Positions 45,471-54,441 of a stretch of 64,000 nucleotides of DNA are shown here, one piece after another. The position numbers and the translations under genes are program-made. Positions within the stretch are counted from its first letter, which is position 1, and the number at the start of each line of letters is the position of its first letter. The notes beneath the pieces were generated by a model. That model did not search any database. It was not told the origin of the DNA and saw nothing but the letters and a program-made list of their open reading frames with translations. The DNA is from Bacillota bacterium (GTDB taxonomy: Bacteria; Bacillota; Clostridia; Lachnospirales; Lachnospiraceae): contig JAEWQV010000010.1 of the NCBI GenBank assembly GCA_023399055.1, positions 744,001 to 808,000 of the forward strand, read 5' to 3'.

Positions 45471-48422
45471 TCACTCACCCTTAAGCCACTTTTCTAATGT
45501 TTCTTCCGTAATGATTGGGTACTCTTTCACTATCTTGCCATCCTTCATATAGCCAAATTCTTCTGCCTTTTTTCGAACCTCATTATCAATATTTCTAATG
45601 GCCTCTGTTATGGTACCTCTTGAGTTTTTCCCGCTTAGAATTATATTGTTAAAGGTATTACTAAGCTCACGTTCAATCATATAGGTGCCTGGTATTCTTT
45701 GAGTCTCTTTAATCCAGGACATCATCTCAAGAATTGTGTCTTTATGTTCCCTTTTAATTGGCAGCTCCTTAAAAGCTTCAATATTGGCAGTCATCCATAA
45801 ATATTCTTTTCCGTAAGCAGCCTGAAGAGAATAGGAGAAATCCACCTGCACCTCTTTACGAGTCCACCACTCTACATATTTGAGTGCTTCCTCTTTCATA
45901 TCCGAGGATTCAAATATCGCTAACCCTTCTGCCGCTCCATTCACATAACGAACTACCTCATTTTTCTCCTGATCATAAACACCAGGATATAAGGAAACAT
46001 TCCAGCTATCCGCTATTTCAGGTGCTGCATATAAAAGTTGAATATAAGTACTTGCTCCGGATATACCGATTGGAACAGAACCATCTCTAAAATGTTGAAA
46101 GAAGCTGGCAACTTCATATGGTGCATTATAAACAGTAAATAATTTAACCGCTTCATCAAGACCTTTTAACGACTTCTGACTGTCTAACTGTATATCTGCA
46201 ATGGAATCACCGAAGACTTCACCGCCATACTGATATATGTAAGGCAAGGTTGTCGATAAAGGCTTAATTCCAAACGTAAACTGTGAAATGTGAGTGGCGT
46301 AGTTCATTCCGTTTCTTTGCAGGTTCGGCAACATCTTGTACACATCCTCCCAAGTATCCGGAGGTTGGAGAGCGTTAGCTTCCAGGATGTCGGATCTATA
46401 GTAGGTAACCAGGAAATCAAAGGTTTCCGGCACCGCATAAATTCCATCTTCCACTACACTTGGCATAAACAGAGACGGTTGAAAGCGTCCTGCTATTTCA
46501 CTAAAATCCTCGGTGGTTCGAAAATCCATCAAGGCTCCTCGAATAGCCAAATCATATACGGACGACATACTAATAGAAGCTGCCACATCCGGGGCGGTTC
46601 CCGCTGCTTTTGCCAGAACCAGTTTATTCTGATCCGGCATCAAAGAAAGCTTCACCTTTATTCCCGTTTCCGGTGTAAAGGATTCGTCCACCATTTTCTG
46701 CATAATCTCCACATATTGCCTGGAGCGATTCACCCAAACATTTAGTACACCCTCTTCTTGCTTAGAGGACTTTGCATAATCCTTGCTAAAGAAGGAAAGA
46801 AAAAATCTCTTAATACCAGAGAATAGTTTCGAGAAAAATCCCGGTTCTTTACCAAGATCTGCACTTTCCTGGTAAATATATATTTTGTCCAAATCCAGTT
46901 CGCTTTTGTACATATTCATAATTGCACTTGCAAGCATTCCTCTGGCTGAAGTAGTATCATCATTCAATATTTCAATATTCGCCGGTATATCATTTGGCTC
47001 TTTTGCTAATTTTCTTAAACTTTTTTCGGCTGTTAAGAAAGAGGTATATTCCCCAATCTCATCTTTATTGTTTATCTTGCACAGATTCTCCCATTCCGCA
47101 TGGATCTCATCCGCCCAGCCAGTTAATCGTTCCTTAATGTCAGGTATGTATTCCTCGATCTCAAAATCTCTATATTTATCTTCTTCGCCTCCACCGGTCA
47201 GCTTTTTTACCTGCAGTGACAAATCATTGATTTCTTTTACAATTCTTTCAAAGGTATAAATTGCATCCGATACCGTTGTAAGTGAAACAACAAGACTAAT
47301 CTCGTGGGTTCCTTCTTCAAGATAAACTGCAATCTTGTTACCATCTGCTCCCTTTATAGATGTTTTGGCAAACTTCGTACTATATTTGAAGGGCACCGCC
47401 TCCATCTCACTGTACAATATTTCATTGTCCACATAGACATCTCGGTATAAGTTAGCACTTATTTTATTGGATTGACGATAGTGAAAGCCTATGTAATAAT
47501 ATCCCGCTTCCTTTACATCAAAATTATAATTTAATTGCTGCCCACCTTCCTTAAAGGAACCTGCATCAATCATATTTAATACAATCTTGCTGTCTTTATA
47601 GGGAGTAACCGCTTTATTGAACTCACCCTTTGCCCGTATGGAAGGATCGTTTTTGCTCGTGGGACGTTCTGCTTCTATGGTAATCACTTCATCACCTTCA
47701 GCAATTGTGTCAGCCTGATAGGACTGATGCTCTTTCGCACCATACAGAGTTAGCTTTCCTAATAACAACGAGCGTTCATAGTTCTTTAAGGTTATTTGAT
47801 TCTCGCCTGCTTTTAAATACACGCCAAGCGGACGAGTAATTCGAAAGGAAGTATCATTAATATAGGAATTTAGCCAACCCTGATATTTATCCGCTTTCTT
47901 GATAATTTCATTACCATAACGATCATATGCGAGCTCTGAATAATCGGTGACCCAATTATCTTTTAATACAAAGGACCTAAGCTCATAATACGGATATTCT
48001 CCATTTATCTGCATAGACAACTCTGCGGGCAGCATACTATCTGTCAATGTATAGTAATCAAAATTAAAATAATATAATCCTTCCTGGGGTACGTTGATTT
48101 GAAACTCCAAGGTTTTATCCGCATCAAGAAGTACTGCATCACCTTCATATCCCTTGTTATCCGTCACAATCAGATTACCTAATTCTGATGTCTGAGCGAG
48201 ATTATAATCCAAAGGATCCCCCTTATATTCCTTTCCTTCATATTGATCAGAAACATAGTAATAGCTGGAATCTTCAATATTTCCAGATAAATAATCCGTA
48301 TTATCTGTACTTTCTTCTTTCTCAACTTCTGTAGCTTGTGCTAATGACGGCGTGTTAACGCTACATAATATCAAAGCGAATATCAATACAAAGCTAAGTA
48401 ATCTTTTTATCTTACTACACAT
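45471..48422 (-). CDS. Large extracellular solute-binding protein fused to carbohydrate-binding domains
   Basis: 983 aa, about twice a normal binding protein. Signal peptide (cleavage near SLAQA), with no clear lipobox. Two beta-sandwich CBM-like domains (about 85-230 and 245-395; TLEFQINVPQEGLYYFNFDY; YYIGFHYRQSNKISANL), a helical connector (395-525), an amphipathic Phe/Lys helix (about 529-548, GFFSKLFSGIKRFFLSFFSK) and a C-terminal type-I SBP (about 560-983, VLNVWVNRSRQYVEIMQKM; WWTRKEVQVDFSYSL). I prefer start 48422 (MCSKIKRLL), 7 bp from AAAGGAG. It binds sugar for the adjacent permeases, and may retain the polymer through its N-terminal domains. Confidence 0.85.
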   Translation of the reverse strand: MCSKIKRLLSFVLIFALILCSVNTPSLAQATEVEKEESTDNTDYLSGNIEDSSYYYVSDQYEGKEYKGDPLDYNLAQTSELGNLIVTDNKGYEGDAVLLDADKTLEFQINVPQEGLYYFNFDYYTLTDSMLPAELSMQINGEYPYYELRSFVLKDNWVTDYSELAYDRYGNEIIKKADKYQGWLNSYINDTSFRITRPLGVYLKAGENQITLKNYERSLLLGKLTLYGAKEHQSYQADTIAEGDEVITIEAERPTSKNDPSIRAKGEFNKAVTPYKDSKIVLNMIDAGSFKEGGQQLNYNFDVKEAGYYYIGFHYRQSNKISANLYRDVYVDNEILYSEMEAVPFKYSTKFAKTSIKGADGNKIAVYLEEGTHEISLVVSLTTVSDAIYTFERIVKEINDLSLQVKKLTGGGEEDKYRDFEIEEYIPDIKERLTGWADEIHAEWENLCKINNKDEIGEYTSFLTAEKSLRKLAKEPNDIPANIEILNDDTTSARGMLASAIMNMYKSELDLDKIYIYQESADLGKEPGFFSKLFSGIKRFFLSFFSKDYAKSSKQEEGVLNVWVNRSRQYVEIMQKMVDESFTPETGIKVKLSLMPDQNKLVLAKAAGTAPDVAASISMSSVYDLAIRGALMDFRTTEDFSEIAGRFQPSLFMPSVVEDGIYAVPETFDFLVTYYRSDILEANALQPPDTWEDVYKMLPNLQRNGMNYATHISQFTFGIKPLSTTLPYIYQYGGEVFGDSIADIQLDSQKSLKGLDEAVKLFTVYNAPYEVASFFQHFRDGSVPIGISGASTYIQLLYAAPEIADSWNVSLYPGVYDQEKNEVVRYVNGAAEGLAIFESSDMKEEALKYVEWWTRKEVQVDFSYSLQAAYGKEYLWMTANIEAFKELPIKREHKDTILEMMSWIKETQRIPGTYMIERELSNTFNNIILSGKNSRGTITEAIRNIDNEVRKKAEEFGYMKDGKIVKEYPIITEETLEKWLKGE

Positions 48423-48457
48423 TTCCATACTCCTTTCAAGAAGCTACGTGCTGTTGT

Positions 48458-50857
48458 CTACTCCACTGTGTATAACCGTAAAAAGGTTGGATGAGAGTAC
48501 TCCATTGTTGTTGATGTAAATCCAAAATCATTAATGGGAGGTAGATTTGAGGCAGAAAAATGATAGGTGATAAGCAATTCTCCTTTTCTCGATATAGCCG
48601 GCTGTGCTTTCGCATTATAATTCCATTCCTCAAACATAACGTTATGATTATAGTCATACCCCTTGTATTCATTTTGTGATAATTTATATTTTTCCACCGC
48701 ATAGTAAAGATTTATTGGCGAATCAAAACCTTTGGTCAAATCCTCCGATAGTGCCATTTGAACTTCTCCATCAATGCTATTTCTGGTAAACACATTGATA
48801 TATTTTTCTTCAAAGGGAGCAGAGTTAAGGTAGGAGACGCTAAATTCATTACCCGGGCGATACCTCGTCAGTTCCGCTTCTTTGCTTAGAATTACATTGA
48901 TATCCTCTGACCAGTCACTGCCAGTCCAATAGAAAACCTTATTATATTTTGGAAAGTCAGACTTTTTAATCTTTGCCATAACCATGTGACCATTAACGGC
49001 TCTGGCAAAGGTATAAATCCAATCTTTATCTTCACCCGTACCCTCTAATAAGGTATCAAAATTAATTTCAACATCATTAACTACCTGGTAATTTTTATTG
49101 TATTCTTTCACCACGGTTGGATATCTGTTTTGAAAATCAGGAAAACCAGTTTCCGGGTTAATTATCGACTCCAGCAAATCAGCTCCAAGTATAGATAGAC
49201 CCGAAAAATGATTACCCAAGGTATATAGGGAAGTTCCAATTACCGTAGAATCTGCCAGCCAGTATGCTCCTGGAACCAAATCTCCGCTTTGATTCTCATC
49301 ATTGGCATACCCATTAAGTGCAAATTGAGACTTTGTGGGATCTGGATTTGTTCCTGAAATCATTAAAAACGATTCATTAATCATTCCCCGGTGATTCATA
49401 TCATAACCATAGTTGGGTGTAAAGTTAGCATAGTTTTTCATGTTACCCTGCATGGTGTCCTGAAACGTAATGAAGGTTTTACTATCCTCTGTCGCAGAAC
49501 CTTGGGACTGACTATCCTCTTCCGTTCCTATATTAATAGCATGAATTCCATCTGCTGCCAGCCAGCCGTATGGACTATAGGAATCAAAGTTAGCATTCTG
49601 ATAAGGAAACAGCCCTGAAGAGGAAAGCAATCCACTCCAGTTTCTTTCGGGTTCTACTGCCCAGCCCTCTCCTAAAGAAAGACGAACCTCTGACAGTCCG
49701 TATCCAATATCCTCTCCTGCAAAATTACTTTTTACTTTTATTTTCAGGTGTTGTGCATGAAGATTTTCGAGATCAATTGTTAAGGTTGCTGGAATTTCAT
49801 TTTCGCCAGAAGCCATTTCCATAGTATAACTACCAAATCTTTTCCATTCACCACCATTAAAATTAACACCTTGTTTTGCACTGATGGTACAGGGATCACC
49901 AGTAGTATAATAAAGTGTGAACTCTTTCACCCCGTGTTTCAGATTATCCGGATTGTTATAATTCCATATTTTCATTTCTTTCAAAGGATAATTGCCATCC
50001 AGATTGATTATTATCATTGAATCCTTATCGTCTGCATCGGAATACCACATATCTTCCGGGTCATTATTATGTGTACTCTCAATTTCCTCAAGACTTCTCA
50101 TCCCTAAGTTATTAAAAGCATTCTCAACCTGATCCGCATCATTTCTAGGAGTAAATGCGTCTACAGTTAAAAGGTCACCGCCCAAGCTGCTAACCTTGTT
50201 ACGAAAAGCTCTAATTTCTGATAGTCCATGCCCATCTCCGCCCCAGTTAGAGACAGGTATTATTTTTATATATCGAGCAGGAATACCCGCAAAATCTATA
50301 GAGAATGCATCCTCATTTATCGTTGACGGCATATTTCCCTTGTTATTCTTATTTTCCTCTTCGCTGCATCTTGACAGCTCAAAGCTTTTTGTCCCGAGCC
50401 GATTCCACTTAACGTTATCGTTGGAATAGTAAATATCCATTTCTTTTATTCCCGAGTCCAAATCATTCTTTGCATTATAATTCCATAAGTACATTTTTCC
50501 GAGCGCTTCTGTCTTTCCAGTATCAAAAACAAAAGCACCTTCTTCACCAGACTTATCGGTAAGATACATATTCATTGCAGCATCATTATGCAGATGATTT
50601 GCCGCCCACAAACCGCTCATGCCGCTATTATTCACCAATTGTTCCGCGCCTTTATTTAATGCTTTTAGGGTAAGTGCTTCCCCAAGAACCACTCTGAACT
50701 GATCTTCTGACTTTACAGAGGATAAACCATCCACCTCGTACTTCCCATATTGGCTATCACCATGATTGCTCTCTTTCTTACTGCAGGCTGTGAACACAAA
50801 GCATAAAAGACTTATTATAATAAAGATCGTTAAACATTTTCTATGTTTTTTAATCAT
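48458..50857 (-). CDS. Lipoprotein with two discoidin-like domains and propeller-like domain
   Basis: 799 aa, paralogue of 16811-19075. Signal peptide with lipobox FTAC. Discoidin-like domains are about 40-215 and 225-400 (LWNYN, WNYNNPDNLKHGV, GLSEIRAF, GLSEVRLS). The propeller-like C-terminal half is about 410-799 (GWLAADGIHAINIG, RGMINESFLMI, YNYNAKAQPAIS). Start at 50857 (MIKKHRK), preceded by GGGGAAG. It is first gene of the 16-kb operon, 35 bp before the fused binding protein, so it likely acts with that importer at the cell surface. Confidence 0.82.
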   Translation of the reverse strand: MIKKHRKCLTIFIIISLLCFVFTACSKKESNHGDSQYGKYEVDGLSSVKSEDQFRVVLGEALTLKALNKGAEQLVNNSGMSGLWAANHLHNDAAMNMYLTDKSGEEGAFVFDTGKTEALGKMYLWNYNAKNDLDSGIKEMDIYYSNDNVKWNRLGTKSFELSRCSEEENKNNKGNMPSTINEDAFSIDFAGIPARYIKIIPVSNWGGDGHGLSEIRAFRNKVSSLGGDLLTVDAFTPRNDADQVENAFNNLGMRSLEEIESTHNNDPEDMWYSDADDKDSMIIINLDGNYPLKEMKIWNYNNPDNLKHGVKEFTLYYTTGDPCTISAKQGVNFNGGEWKRFGSYTMEMASGENEIPATLTIDLENLHAQHLKIKVKSNFAGEDIGYGLSEVRLSLGEGWAVEPERNWSGLLSSSGLFPYQNANFDSYSPYGWLAADGIHAINIGTEEDSQSQGSATEDSKTFITFQDTMQGNMKNYANFTPNYGYDMNHRGMINESFLMISGTNPDPTKSQFALNGYANDENQSGDLVPGAYWLADSTVIGTSLYTLGNHFSGLSILGADLLESIINPETGFPDFQNRYPTVVKEYNKNYQVVNDVEINFDTLLEGTGEDKDWIYTFARAVNGHMVMAKIKKSDFPKYNKVFYWTGSDWSEDINVILSKEAELTRYRPGNEFSVSYLNSAPFEEKYINVFTRNSIDGEVQMALSEDLTKGFDSPINLYYAVEKYKLSQNEYKGYDYNHNVMFEEWNYNAKAQPAISRKGELLITYHFSASNLPPINDFGFTSTTMEYSHPTFLRLYTVE

Positions 50858-50872
50858 ATATCTTCCCCACAA

Positions 50873-51133
50873 GTAATTTAATTAATAACTACTTTAATTA
50901 ACACATATAAGCTTTATATATCAAATTATATTATACTTTATATGTTTTTAATACAGATTATATTATACATTATAGTATGTAATTAATCAATATAGTTTTT
51001 CTTATTTGTATGCTTTTTTACTAATTATCTTACGTTTATACTTATATATTTAATCGTTATTTACAAGCAATTTTTATTATTAATATATTAAAGTATATTT
51101 TATGCATTATTAATAATACTTTATTATAAAAAT
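50873..51133. promoter_or_regulatory. AT-rich upstream region of the 16-kb operon
   Basis: No gene is seen between 50858 and 51196. The stretch is extremely AT-rich with many possible TATAAT-like boxes, so a single promoter cannot be fixed. It contains the box TATTAAAGTATATTTTATG at 51086-51104, which is repeated near other operons of the locus (59728, 59544 and, inverted, 28003). Confidence 0.4.
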
Positions 51134-51174
51134 ACTAAGTTTGTATTACTCTTGTTTAATAACACAAACTTAGT
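51134..51174 (-). terminator. Intrinsic terminator after GH38 gene
   Basis: ACTAAGTTTGT and ACAAACTTAGT (11 bp perfect, 19-nt loop), followed on the minus strand by an ATTTTTATAAT run. It separates the upstream enzyme genes from the importer operon. Confidence 0.7.
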
Positions 51175-51196
51175 GAACTATCTATTTTACAACGAA

Positions 51197-54100
51197 TTAA
51201 ATAATCATTTTAAATGTCTTTACTTCAAATGGTTTCATCACAGTGGACAGTTTATCCGTTCCCTGTGCAAACAACTCTTCATCTCGCTCAATCATATTGC
51301 ACTCGTAAATGTCCTTGAAGGTTTTCACCAAATCAACAGTAACCAATCCACTTCTGCCTTTCTTCTCTGAAACTCTAAGTATGTATCCTTTACCATCTTC
51401 TGATTTTTTTAACGCCTCAAGTACAATATTATCCGCATCTACAGACACAAAACTCATTTCTGATAATCCCTTATCAGCAGGAACAAACGAAATCGCATAA
51501 AGCGGCTGATTTAATTGAAGACCTCTCATCAACGTTTCTGCACGTTTCCAATTCTCCTTATGAGGATAAATGGAATAGGTAAAGTAATGTTCTCCCAGAT
51601 CAGATTCCGGGTCCGGATTCATTGGTCCCTTCAATAAGGTAAGCATCATTGTATTACCATTAACTTCATGACCGTATTTGCAGTCATTTAGTATACTTAC
51701 TCCATAATCATCATCTGATAAATCTATAAAGTTATGAGCAGACGCCTCGAATTTTGCTTTGTCAACTTTATTGTAGCGGCAGTTTGATCGTTCTATCGTT
51801 GCATAGGCAATATCACTGGTATAATTCTTAGCATAGATATCTACATTAAATTCTACTTTTAATAGCTTTCTACGTTCCGCCCAATTGATATAGGTATCAA
51901 AATCAATACGATCCAATTCATGATACAATACAATTCTCTGTCGTATTTCCGAGGAGAGTATTTGTTTGGATATCTCTATTTCAACACATACATCTCCTTC
52001 CTTAATTCCTACAATCTTGCCACCGGCAACATCAATTTCCTGATCCACATAAGTTGCAACAATATCCCAGGCTTCATACTTACCAGGTCTATCCTCAAAT
52101 AATCGAAATTTATTAGCAAGCTGCCCCTGTCTGATTACCTCTCGCTGATTGACCTTATCATACAAGGAAGTAATTTCTGCACTCTCATTGAAGGTGACGC
52201 AATATCTCTTTGTTTCAATCGTGTTAGTCACAGGAAGCGCTTTGCCCTTATCAGCAGATTTGCCTTCTACCGCATAATACACATCGTACCCTGCGGCAGG
52301 TACCTTTTCAGCAACAAATATCGTACCAACCTTACCTTCCAGACTGGTTACTGTCTGACTTTTAAGTTCAATACCGGCCTTGTTCTTCACCGTTACATCC
52401 TGATCAATCGTTACAATCGAGGTGGTTGTCTGTGCAATTGGATTGAACACAGCCAATGCATTGCCCTTGCCAATCTCTGTACTTATATTATGTAATAACG
52501 CTTCGGTTATCTCTTTCTTAACCTCTGCTCCTATTTTTAAAATCTCATCGTAGATTTTGAGCAAGTCATAATAAACACTATTGATGTGAGAGCCCGGCAA
52601 GCTATCATGGAATTGATTCGTCAGTATCTTAAGCCAGCCTTCCTTTATTTTATCTGCAGGATATTGATATCCATACATCAACTCAGCAATTGCACCAAAC
52701 AGCTCAATTTCCCGATACAGATTTTCCGAATAACGATTTAATTTCTTCAAAATTGCTTTGGTCGTATATACTCCCCTATGTGCTTCCAAATAGAGCTCAT
52801 CCTTATAGACCGGGAGATCCGTTGCATTTTCCATCATTCGTCCAAGAGAATCTTCCGCCTTCGATACCTGTGTACTTGGTAATCCAGGGAAGGATTTATA
52901 TCTCTTAACATATTCCAGCATCTCGGTATCCACACCGCCACCGCCGTCACCCCAGCCATAGCAGTACAATACTTCTTTCACATTATACTTATCTGTGTAT
53001 CGATCCCAACATGCCTTAAGGCTATCCGCCTCCATCGTTCCAATAAAATGAGTCGGAGGTACCACACCAAATACCCTGCTGCCATCCGGTCCTTCCCACC
53101 AAAAAGTATTATAGGGCCAAGGATTTGTATCGTTCCAAATATTCATTTTGTGGGTAACAAAATACTCGACACCAGATTTCTTAAGTATCTGTGGCATCGC
53201 ATAACTATTCCCGAACACATCCGGCAGCCAGCAGGTTTTAGGTGTTACCCCAAAATGCTCTTCATAATATAAGGTACCGTGGAGGATCTGTCGAACGAAG
53301 GATTCCCCGGAGATCAGGTTACAATCCGGTTCACACCACATGGCCCCGATTGCTTCCCAACGCCCTTCCTTGATACGCTCCTTAATTTGTTCAAAAAGTT
53401 CCGGAAAGTTCTTTCTAATTTCTTCATACATCACCGGTTGGCTCTGGGAGAAAATAAACTCCGGATATTGTTCCATCAACCGAAGCATAGTCGCATGTGT
53501 TCTGCCTGCTTTTCGGACAAATTCAGCATAATCCCATAGAAAAACCAGATCCAAATGTGAATTTCCAATTAAACTTAACGTTCCATTTTGACGATAACTT
53601 GTGTTATCATAAATTTTTTCTTTCAGAATCTTCTGACCTTTTCTTAAGTTTTCCTTAAATACATCAACATTCTCTTCCTCAACATTGATATAAGCCACAG
53701 CTTCCTTTAAAACTCCCTTTATTTCATTTAGCAAAACCGTATCCGTCTGCGGCATGGACAAAGCATTAAAGGCAGATTTATAATCCCAGAAAATTTCTTC
53801 AATTTCAGGGTCAAGAACTGCAATATAGGAACATTCCACTTTTTTAATTTCCGGTTCCCCAGCATGCCACATATAATAGGATTCGACCTCAACATTATAT
53901 TCTTCGCCACCCTCGGCACACTCCGTCAAAACCACAATATTACGGAACGGATCCAGTCCCTGATATGGCGCTCCATTAATTGTAACCAACGAGTCACCAC
54001 CCAAATAAAGCTGCAATACTACTTTTTCACCTTTCAGATCACCAGGTATCACTACTTTATTTCGAAAGAAGGCACTTAATCCTTCCCCGCCCCAGGTGTC

Positions 54101-54352
54101 TCCAACATCAATCATTCTCCATTCCTGGTCAACAAATTCATACTCTCCAACATTCTTGTAATAGCATTCTTTGATTTGCCAGGGGGAAATCGGTCTCACA
54201 ACCGGATAGATACACTCTTTTAACTCTTGTAACTTCAACTTAGTTAACTCTTCAAAGGAGAATATCCCCCTTTTCTTACCTTTAATATCTTCTCTCCATC
54301 TACCTAAGGTTTCTTCAATCCCCTCTGTAGATACAACTTGTTTCTTTATCAT
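51197..54352 (-). CDS. GH38 alpha-mannosidase, long form
   Basis: 1051 aa, no signal peptide. An N-terminal beta domain (about 40-180) precedes the barrel. Metal ligands H266-x-D268 in GNSHLDLVFLW, nucleophile D378 in WLPDVFG, and the metal-site QFHDSLPGSHI are all canonical. This long form with N-terminal domain is the family of class II bacterial/vacuolar-type alpha-mannosidases. It removes terminal alpha-mannose in the cytoplasm. RBS AGAGGT before ATG. It is last of a three-gene unit with the degenerate GH38-like and GH2 genes. Confidence 0.93.
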   Translation of the reverse strand: MIKKQVVSTEGIEETLGRWREDIKGKKRGIFSFEELTKLKLQELKECIYPVVRPISPWQIKECYYKNVGEYEFVDQEWRMIDVGDTWGGEGLSAFFRNKVVIPGDLKGEKVVLQLYLGGDSLVTINGAPYQGLDPFRNIVVLTECAEGGEEYNVEVESYYMWHAGEPEIKKVECSYIAVLDPEIEEIFWDYKSAFNALSMPQTDTVLLNEIKGVLKEAVAYINVEEENVDVFKENLRKGQKILKEKIYDNTSYRQNGTLSLIGNSHLDLVFLWDYAEFVRKAGRTHATMLRLMEQYPEFIFSQSQPVMYEEIRKNFPELFEQIKERIKEGRWEAIGAMWCEPDCNLISGESFVRQILHGTLYYEEHFGVTPKTCWLPDVFGNSYAMPQILKKSGVEYFVTHKMNIWNDTNPWPYNTFWWEGPDGSRVFGVVPPTHFIGTMEADSLKACWDRYTDKYNVKEVLYCYGWGDGGGGVDTEMLEYVKRYKSFPGLPSTQVSKAEDSLGRMMENATDLPVYKDELYLEAHRGVYTTKAILKKLNRYSENLYREIELFGAIAELMYGYQYPADKIKEGWLKILTNQFHDSLPGSHINSVYYDLLKIYDEILKIGAEVKKEITEALLHNISTEIGKGNALAVFNPIAQTTTSIVTIDQDVTVKNKAGIELKSQTVTSLEGKVGTIFVAEKVPAAGYDVYYAVEGKSADKGKALPVTNTIETKRYCVTFNESAEITSLYDKVNQREVIRQGQLANKFRLFEDRPGKYEAWDIVATYVDQEIDVAGGKIVGIKEGDVCVEIEISKQILSSEIRQRIVLYHELDRIDFDTYINWAERRKLLKVEFNVDIYAKNYTSDIAYATIERSNCRYNKVDKAKFEASAHNFIDLSDDDYGVSILNDCKYGHEVNGNTMMLTLLKGPMNPDPESDLGEHYFTYSIYPHKENWKRAETLMRGLQLNQPLYAISFVPADKGLSEMSFVSVDADNIVLEALKKSEDGKGYILRVSEKKGRSGLVTVDLVKTFKDIYECNMIERDEELFAQGTDKLSTVMKPFEVKTFKMII

Positions 54353-54441
54353 AATTACCTCTATTCTTGCACGTGTTTTTGTGTATATAAGTTTTGTACC
54401 AAGGATTACGCCGGCACAAAACTTTGACCTCTAATTTATCA

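Noticed and set aside
46290..46745. 151-codon open frame on the plus strand
   Set aside because: Antisense to the fused binding-protein gene, His/Arg/Gln-rich shadow composition and no RBS.
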